Origin: Vogesella sp. XCS3
Lineage (GTDB): Bacteria > Pseudomonadota > Gammaproteobacteria > Burkholderiales > Chromobacteriaceae
Direction: 5' to 3'
Assembly: GCF_020616155.1 (NCBI RefSeq)
Contig: NZ_CP085530.1
Span: forward strand, 2,068,501 to 2,132,500
Length of the DNA: 64,000 nucleotides
This document shows, piece after piece, positions 57,789 to 64,000 of this stretch. A model generated the notes under the pieces. The model had not been told where the DNA came from, searched no databases, and was given only the letters and a program-made list of their open reading frames with translations. Position 1 is the first letter of the stretch. Each line of letters begins with the position of its first letter. The position numbers and the translations under genes were made by a program.

Positions 57789-58212
57789 GGGCACGGTGCT
57801 GGGTTTTGACTTTGGCGAAAAGCGCATTGGTGTGGCACTTGGCGAGCCGCAGCTAGGCATTGCCACCCCGCTGCAAACCATCCACAGCGAGGTGAACGAC
57901 GTGCGCTTTGCCGCCATCGCCAAGCTGATAGACGAATGGAAAGCCACCGGTTTCGTGGTGGGCCTGCCCATGCATATGGATGGCAAAGAGCACGCCCTGA
58001 CCGCACTGTGCCGCAAGTTTGCCCAGCGCCTGCACGGCCGCTACGGCCTGCCGGTATGGCTGGTGGACGAGCGCCTAACCTCGGTCATTGCAGAAGGCCT
58101 GCTGGAAGACGCTGGCGTGTACGGCCGCCGGCAGAAAGAGATGCTGGACCAGGTGGCAGCGCAAGCCATCCTGATGGGCTGGTTCGAGCAGCCCGGCGAG
58201 CCCATTGCCTGA
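57781..58212 (+). CDS. ruvX: Holliday-junction resolvase-like RuvX/YqgF
   Basis: The 143-residue protein has the RNase-H-like core: [33 protein letters not shown], and [16 protein letters not shown] followed by [13 protein letters not shown]. It is needed for 16S rRNA 5' maturation in bacteria. It starts inside the end of yqgE and is followed one base later by the HAD gene. Confidence 0.95.
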   Translation: MHKGTVLGFDFGEKRIGVALGEPQLGIATPLQTIHSEVNDVRFAAIAKLIDEWKATGFVVGLPMHMDGKEHALTALCRKFAQRLHGRYGLPVWLVDERLTSVIAEGLLEDAGVYGRRQKEMLDQVAAQAILMGWFEQPGEPIA

Positions 58213-58213
58213 T

Positions 58214-58861
58214 ATGCGCATCGCCGCCCTGCTGATCGATATCGACGACACCCTGCTGGACGACGCCCATGCCACGCGCCACGGGGTGGCCGCCCTGTTG
58301 GCCGCGCACCAGCTGCCCTACACACTGGACGAGGCCTGCCAGCGCTGGCACACCCTCACGCAGCAGCACTGGCTACGCTTCGAGCGCGGCGAATGCAGCA
58401 TCATCGAGCAGCGCCACGCCCGCCTGCGCGGCCTGTTCCAGCGCGAGCTGTCCGAAGCCGAGGCTACACAAGCCTTCGAACCCTACATTGCCGGCTACCG
58501 TAGTAACTGGAAGGCATTTGACGACGTGGCCCCCTTCGTGGCCGCCACCGCCCACCTGCCCCGCGTGCTGGTCAGCAATGGCCATCTCGACATCCAGCAA
58601 CGCAAGTTGGCCGCTACCGGGCTGGACGAGCACTTCCCGCACCTGCTGACGCCGCAAAACTGCGGCCACGCCAAGCCCGACGCCGCCATCTTCGAAGCCG
58701 CGGCCGCGCTGGCCGGCGTGCCGCTACAACAATGCATGGTGATAGGCGACGACCCGGTACGCGATATCGGCGCCGCCCAGGCCTTGGGCATGCCGTACTT
58801 TCATGTCGATCGCCGCCGTGCCGATGGCGGTTTGCTGGCGTGCCTGCCACTGCTGGCATGA
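58214..58861 (+). CDS. HAD-superfamily hydrolase
   Basis: The 215-residue protein has HAD motif I IDIDDTLLDD, motif II VLVSNGH, the motif III lysine in GHAKPDAAIF, and motif IV VIGDDPVRDIGAAQ. The cap is helical (WHTLTQQHWLRFERGE). It is a phosphatase of the YjjG/pyrimidine 5'-nucleotidase-like class by eye. It overlaps the next gene by 4 bases. Confidence 0.88.
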   Translation: MRIAALLIDIDDTLLDDAHATRHGVAALLAAHQLPYTLDEACQRWHTLTQQHWLRFERGECSIIEQRHARLRGLFQRELSEAEATQAFEPYIAGYRSNWKAFDDVAPFVAATAHLPRVLVSNGHLDIQQRKLAATGLDEHFPHLLTPQNCGHAKPDAAIFEAAAALAGVPLQQCMVIGDDPVRDIGAAQALGMPYFHVDRRRADGGLLACLPLLA

Positions 58862-59415
58862 ACGACGCCGAGGCGACGGCGCAACTGGCCGTCTGGCTGC
58901 GTGCAGACGCCTTCCGCTGGCAATGCCTGCAAACCGTACGCGATGCTTTACCCGTGCAGGCCTGGCTGGCTGCCGGCTTCATCCGCAATCTGGTCTGGGA
59001 CCAACAACACGGCTATCTGCGGCCAACCCCGTTGCTAGACATTGATGTCATTTATCTGGATCTATTGCTGCAAGAGCCGGCACGGGATTATCACTACGAA
59101 GCCTTGCTTACCGCCCAGTTGGACACAGGCTGGCAGGTGCGCAACCAAGCCCGCATGGCGGCTCGCCAGCAATATGCGCCTTACCCGGATTGCGCCAGCG
59201 CCATTCGCCACTGGCCGGAAACCGCCACCTGCTACGCCGTACGGCTGGATGCCGACAACCAGCTGCACTGGCTGGCGCCACTAGGCTGGGCACCACTGTT
59301 TTCCGGTGAAGTCGTACGCAATCCGCTATTTGCTGGCGGCGATACCATCTGGCAGCAGCGGCTACAGCAAAAAATGTGGCGGCAACGTTGGCCGCAGCTG
59401 CGCTTGATCACATGA
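58858..59415 (+). CDS. Nucleotidyltransferase family protein (DUF925/NTP_transf_6)
   Basis: The 185-residue protein has FIRNLVWDQQHGYLRPTPLLDIDVIYLD (the D-x-D metal site in LLDIDVIY), QVRNQARMAARQQYAPYPDCASAIRHWPETATCYAVRLD and GWAPLFSGEVVRNPLF. This matches a family of uncharacterised nucleotidyltransferase-like proteins of about 190 residues. It ends the yqgE-ruvX operon before a terminator. Confidence 0.85.
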   Translation: MNDAEATAQLAVWLRADAFRWQCLQTVRDALPVQAWLAAGFIRNLVWDQQHGYLRPTPLLDIDVIYLDLLLQEPARDYHYEALLTAQLDTGWQVRNQARMAARQQYAPYPDCASAIRHWPETATCYAVRLDADNQLHWLAPLGWAPLFSGEVVRNPLFAGGDTIWQQRLQQKMWRQRWPQLRLIT

Positions 59416-59417
59416 AA

Positions 59418-59442
59418 AAAGGCGGCCAAGGCCGCCTTTGCT
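59418..59442. terminator. Bidirectional terminator between the NTase gene and rbgA
   Basis: AAAGGCGGC-CAAG-GCCGCCTTT is a perfect 9-bp stem preceded by A and followed by GCTTT. The flanking genes converge on it. Confidence 0.82.
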
Positions 59443-59456
59443 TTACCGGCATCCGC

Positions 59457-60392
59457 TTAACGGGTGCCTTTTTTCTTTTCCTCACGCTCCAGGCGTGCAT
59501 TTTCTTTTTGTGCAGCACGTAGCACTTCGTGCTCTTTGGCGGCTTTTTCCCACGCCATCCATTCTTCCGGCAGCTCCAGCGAGATACGGCCGGTAGCTCC
59601 CGCGCGGAAGTCGGTGAGTACGATTTCGGACGCCTTCTGGATATTGATGCGGCCACCAGGCAGTACTGCCCCGCGCTTTTTGCCAACCAGCTCCAGCACC
59701 TGCCAATCTTGCAAGCCGTCGATGTCGCCAATCTTGTAGCGCTCGTCCAGCTGCGGGGCGTAGTGCTTCATCAGGATCAGCAACAACTCCAACGCCACTT
59801 CTTCTTCGTCCAGCGCATTGCGGCCAACTGCACCACTGGCAGCCAGGTTGTAGCCACCTTGCGGCACGATAATCTTGGGCCACAGCATACCGGGGGTATC
59901 AAACAGCTCGATATCATCTGCCAGCATGATGCGCTGCTGGCCTTTGGTAATACCCGGCTCATTACCGGTTTTGGCGATGCGGCGGCCGGTAATACTGTTG
60001 ATCAACGTGGATTTGCCCACGTTAGGGATACCGCAAATCACCACGCGCAGCGGTTTGTCCACGCTATTGCGGCCAGGCGCCAGCTCGCGGCACGCGGCCA
60101 CCAGCTTTTGCGCGGGGGCGGCGTCCGAGGCATCCAGACCAATAGCACGGGTACCCGGCATCTTGCGGTACCAGTTCAACCATTGCTCGGTGACTTTGGG
60201 GTCGGCCAGGTCTTGTTTATTCAACACTTTCAAGGCCGGTTTGCCACGCGCCAGGCGGGCAATCATCGGGTTGGCACTGGAGCCCGGCAGGCGTGCGTCC
60301 AGCATCTCGATCACCACGTCGATACTGCCAAGGCGCTCTTCGAGCTCCTTCTTGGCTTTGTTCATGTGACCGGGGAACCATTGAATGGCCAT
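59457..60392 (-). CDS. ylqF: Circularly permuted ribosome-biogenesis GTPase YlqF/RbgA
   Basis: The 311-residue protein has the order G4-G5-G1-G2-G3: NKQDLAD before GIPNVGKSTLINSITG, then DTPGMLWPK. It starts IQWFPGHMNKAKKELEERLGSIDVVIEMLDARLPGSSANP, the family hallmark. RbgA acts in late 50S assembly. The C-terminal tail is Lys/Glu-rich. It lies 3 bases after the DUF3820 gene. Confidence 0.94.
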   Translation of the reverse strand: MAIQWFPGHMNKAKKELEERLGSIDVVIEMLDARLPGSSANPMIARLARGKPALKVLNKQDLADPKVTEQWLNWYRKMPGTRAIGLDASDAAPAQKLVAACRELAPGRNSVDKPLRVVICGIPNVGKSTLINSITGRRIAKTGNEPGITKGQQRIMLADDIELFDTPGMLWPKIIVPQGGYNLAASGAVGRNALDEEEVALELLLILMKHYAPQLDERYKIGDIDGLQDWQVLELVGKKRGAVLPGGRINIQKASEIVLTDFRAGATGRISLELPEEWMAWEKAAKEHEVLRAAQKENARLEREEKKKGTR

Positions 60393-60395
60393 GTA

Positions 60396-60608
60396 TTATC
60401 GCTTTCGTAGTGGGTCGAGCAAAGAAGACAAACCGTTATGATCCAGCTCGTGCATCAGCGCCAGCAGGCGGCCGATCTCGCCAGGCGGGAAGCCTTCGCG
60501 GGCAAACCAGTTCAGGTAATGGCCAGGCAGGTCGGCAATCAGGCGGCCTTTGTACTTTCCGTACGGCATGACCCGTGTGACCAGCAGCTGCAGCAGGTGG
60601 GCGTCCAT
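60396..60608 (-). CDS. DUF3820 family small protein
   Basis: The 70-residue protein reads LVTRVMPYGKYKGRLIADLPGHYLNWFAREGFPPGEIGRLLALMHEL, the DUF3820 motif (MPFGKYKG). Members are small cytoplasmic proteins of unknown function, sometimes linked to putative quorum or nucleic-acid binding. It precedes rbgA by 3 bases. Confidence 0.9.
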   Translation of the reverse strand: MDAHLLQLLVTRVMPYGKYKGRLIADLPGHYLNWFAREGFPPGEIGRLLALMHELDHNGLSSLLDPLRKR

Positions 60609-60677
60609 CTTCTTTTAAATCAAAGGGAAGGCGCGCATTGTGCCAAATTTTGCCCCACTACGCACGGGCAATCGTGC

Positions 60678-61031
60678 TTACCGCGGTAGCGGCTTGCCAT
60701 CATTAAAAGCCAGAAAACCCCGCACGATGCGGTAAACATACCAGCACCACACCAGTGCGCCGGTCAAAAAGCCCAGCCCAAACAGGATAATCAATGGGTA
60801 AGAAATGGCAGCGCCCAACAAGGCCCACCAGAAAGTACGGATCTGCCAGCTAAAGTGGCTATCCCACAGCGTGTCGCGGGCTTCATCACGCTTCACGTAA
60901 TTGATGATCACGCCGACTATGGCACCCGGCACACCAAACAGATTCACGATCTGCAGGATATACACCACCATGGTCAGGTTACGGATCGCATCATCCTGGC
61001 GCGGTATGCGCTCTACGGTACCGTCTTGCAT
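60678..61031 (-). CDS. DUF4870-type small inner-membrane protein
   Basis: From the ATG at 61031, behind AGGAGG, the product has 117 residues; an upstream start at 61046 would lack a ribosome site. It has three hydrophobic stretches (LTMVVYILQIVNLF-GVPGAIVGVIINYV, FWWALLGAAISYPLIILFGLGFLTGALVWCW) and the conserved loop DEARDTLWDSHFSWQIRTFWW with VYRIVRGFLAFNDGKPLP. The function is unknown. It is 27 bases after the next gene upstream. Confidence 0.88.
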   Translation of the reverse strand: MQDGTVERIPRQDDAIRNLTMVVYILQIVNLFGVPGAIVGVIINYVKRDEARDTLWDSHFSWQIRTFWWALLGAAISYPLIILFGLGFLTGALVWCWYVYRIVRGFLAFNDGKPLPR

Positions 61032-61058
61032 AACACCTCCTGTCATTCATCCGGCAGG

Positions 61059-61583
61059 TCAGAACTTCGCCTGCCACGCTTGAGCCAGCTGTGCCAGCCA
61101 TGGGCGTAGCTGCTCGCGCAGGGAAAGGGACTGCGCCACTACACCGCCTTGCTTGCGCAGTAACATCGGTGCGCCACCTTGGCACAACTTGCCGGGCAAC
61201 GCGCCGCTCAATGCGAAGGATCGCAGTTGCGGCAGCTCCAGCTGCAAGAAAGTGGCCAGCCACGCCAGCTTCCGGTTAAGCACATCCATCATACCCAGCT
61301 CGGACAAACTCAGTGACAGATGATTCAACTGAAACACCGCAACACGCGCGGCAAGCCAGTCTTCGCGGCACGGGTGGCCACCTTGTGCCAGGATATTCGC
61401 CAACGTCCGCACCTCGGGAAACAAGGCCTCCGAAACCATTAAGCGGCCACCGGCATCATGGCCGCAGGCAGTCAGCTCACGCGCAGGCGCGGTCGCAGCA
61501 TGCTCGACATCGGTAATAATGTGTATGGATTGCACGGGCAACGTGCAGGAGAAAGACTCAATCCAGGGCAGTGCATTTTCCAT
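61059..61583 (-). CDS. Hypothetical cytoplasmic protein
   Basis: The ATG at 61583 with GGAG about 5 bases upstream gives 174 residues; GTG starts at 61601/61598 are possible. The protein has no signal peptide or membrane helix. It is Leu-rich with VREV-like helical segments (AVFQLNHLSLSLSELGMMDVLNRKLAWLATFLQLELPQLR) and a basic C-terminus ending in LRPWLAQLAQAWQAKF. I do not recognise the family. Codon bias matches its neighbours, so I believe it is real. Confidence 0.65.
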   Translation of the reverse strand: MENALPWIESFSCTLPVQSIHIITDVEHAATAPARELTACGHDAGGRLMVSEALFPEVRTLANILAQGGHPCREDWLAARVAVFQLNHLSLSLSELGMMDVLNRKLAWLATFLQLELPQLRSFALSGALPGKLCQGGAPMLLRKQGGVVAQSLSLREQLRPWLAQLAQAWQAKF

Positions 61584-61630
61584 ATTCAGGCTCCGCACCA
61601 CCGTAACTGAAAAACCTTGCCCACAAAAGC

Positions 61631-61654
61631 AATGCCGCCAATTACGGCGGCATT
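61631..61654. terminator. Hairpin between the hypothetical gene and the rRNA operon
   Basis: AATGCCGCC-N6-GGCGGCATT is a perfect 9-bp stem, followed by GTTTGAA on the plus strand and GCTTTTGTGG on the minus. It may insulate the hypothetical gene from rRNA read-through. Confidence 0.65.
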
Positions 61655-62022
61655 GTTTGAAATATTGAGGGTCAGAATTCAGACCACAAGCTTCCCCGGT
61701 GCCGCCAGATGTGTGCGGTAACCATAATAATAAGCGTGGGAAACAAAAAGGTTTGTCTGAGCCATAGTGCTATCGATATTGCCTGCAGCAGGCAGTGTCG
61801 TCAAGTAGAAAAGGCGGCCAACATTGGCCGCAGCATAGCGGTAATGGTAGCCCGGCATAAGCTACAGGCGCATCCGGGGGCCGGCCGCAGGCCGGCTTGG
61901 GGTAGGTGGCGACGTGACCGGGGCCGTTCGGTGAGTGGCAGCGGCTCGTGCAAGCGCATGACGTGGCAGCCAAGGTTGGCCGCAGTATGCAGTGTGCGGT
62001 GTTTTCGCAGCACCAAAGCACA
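61655..62022. other. Gene-free region downstream of the rRNA operon
   Basis: Nothing in either strand looks protein-coding. It contains a GCCGGCC-GCA-GGCCGGC hairpin at 61880-61896, one palindromic pair of the dispersed repeat at 61814-61831 and one 12-base repeat copy at 61974-61985. It probably holds the promoter of the hypothetical gene's side and trailing rRNA sequence. Confidence 0.5.
61814..61831. repeat. Head-to-head pair of the GCGGCCAA repeat
   Basis: GCGGCCAA-CA-TTGGCCGC is a perfect 8-base inverted pair of the dispersed repeat core, in the gene-free region downstream of the rRNA operon. Confidence 0.75.
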
Positions 62023-62048
62023 AAGCCCAGCTCGTGTGAGCTGGGCTT
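62023..62048 (-). terminator. Terminator of the rRNA operon
   Basis: AAGCCCAGCTC and GAGCTGGGCTT form a perfect 11-bp stem with a 4-base loop about 12 bases after 5S rRNA. On the minus strand it is followed by TGTGCTTTGG, a weak T tract. Confidence 0.82.
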
Positions 62049-62059
62049 CGGTATGGGGC

Positions 62060-62173
62060 GTCTGGCGGTGTCCTACTTTCACACAGGAATCTGCACTATC
62101 ATCGGCGCTGAGGCGTTTCACGGTCCTGTTCGGAATGGGAAGGCGTGGGACCACCTCGCTATGGCCACCAGAC
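62060..62173 (-). rRNA. rrf: 5S ribosomal RNA
   Basis: The minus strand reads TCTGGTGGCCATAGCGAGG, then GGTCCCACGCCTTCCCATTC, CGAACAGGACCGTGAAACG, CTCAGCGCCGATGATAGTG and GTGTGAAAGTAGGACACCGC, which is a complete bacterial 5S rRNA of about 114 bases. Ends are set by the closing helix and are accurate to a few bases. Confidence 0.95.
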
Positions 62174-62278
62174 ATAAACTGTCACAAACTTAAAGAAGCC
62201 AGGCTGGATTTGTTTTCCAGCCGGTAGAATTTTCTTGTATCAACCAGCGCTTCATCATCAACAAAGCAACTCAAATGA

Positions 62279-64000
<1,722 letters not shown>

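Noticed and set aside
61709..62227. Plus-strand frame of 172 codons downstream of the rRNA operon
   Set aside because: It runs into the 5S rRNA and has no protein-like features.

Overview
The window looks like chromosome from a flagellated, GC-rich (about 60%) betaproteobacterium of the order Neisseriales, most likely a Chromobacteriaceae member (Chromobacterium/Vogesella/Aquitalea type). This is inferred from protein style, the smc-zipA-ligA gene order, a long Neisseria-type LigA, beta-type rRNA, and a dispersed uptake-sequence-like repeat. I could not run a search to name the species.

Layout. 1-11.8 kb: the start of glutamate synthase (gltB), a cardiolipin-synthase-like PLD protein, an Orn/Lys/Arg decarboxylase with a long structured-looking leader, three orphan family-3 solute-binding-like proteins, a Wzz-type protein, and a cysteine/cystine block (PLP C-S enzyme, ABC permease, binding protein). 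11.88-13.22 kb: an IS3-family element with a damaged transposase, lying next to the stump of an older IS3-type orfA. 13.6-21.5 kb: a signalling block with a degenerate HD-GYP protein, a PAS-HAMP protein lacking the chemoreceptor signalling domain, an intact HD-GYP phosphodiesterase, a PAS chemoreceptor, an RstAB-like two-component system and a tiny Lys/Ala-rich exported protein. 21.6-26 kb: rph, a PP2C phosphatase with a Ser/Thr kinase, yicC, and a hydroxyacid dehydrogenase.

26-45.3 kb is the most distinctive part. A flagellar run (flhB-like, fliK-like, DUF2802, fliT, fliS, fliD, flaG, two flagellins) is followed by a 1514-residue multidomain glycosyltransferase and a tight sugar-biosynthesis operon: epimerase, SIS isomerase, cytidylyltransferase-PfkB fusion, radical SAM, TPP-dependent E1 alpha and beta, and a second radical SAM. 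I infer that it makes an unusual heptose-like nucleotide sugar and transfers it to flagellin or another surface target.

45.4-61.6 kb is core: methylthioinosine phosphorylase, hpt, galU, a TPR/GT9-like protein, ligA, zipA, a TonB-like protein and smc on the minus strand, then yqgE, ruvX, a HAD phosphatase and a nucleotidyltransferase on the plus strand, then rbgA/ylqF and small conserved proteins. 62.06-64.0 kb holds 5S rRNA and the 3' part of 23S rRNA on the minus strand.

Across the window I counted by eye about 47 copies of GCGGCCAAC on either strand, 29 of them preceded by T and 12 extending to TGCGGCCAACCT. This is far above chance and behaves like a DNA uptake sequence dialect. Three 8-base G/C runs fall in the spacer of a flagellin sigma-28 promoter, in an HD-GYP gene and in an flhB-like gene, suggesting possible phase variation of motility.
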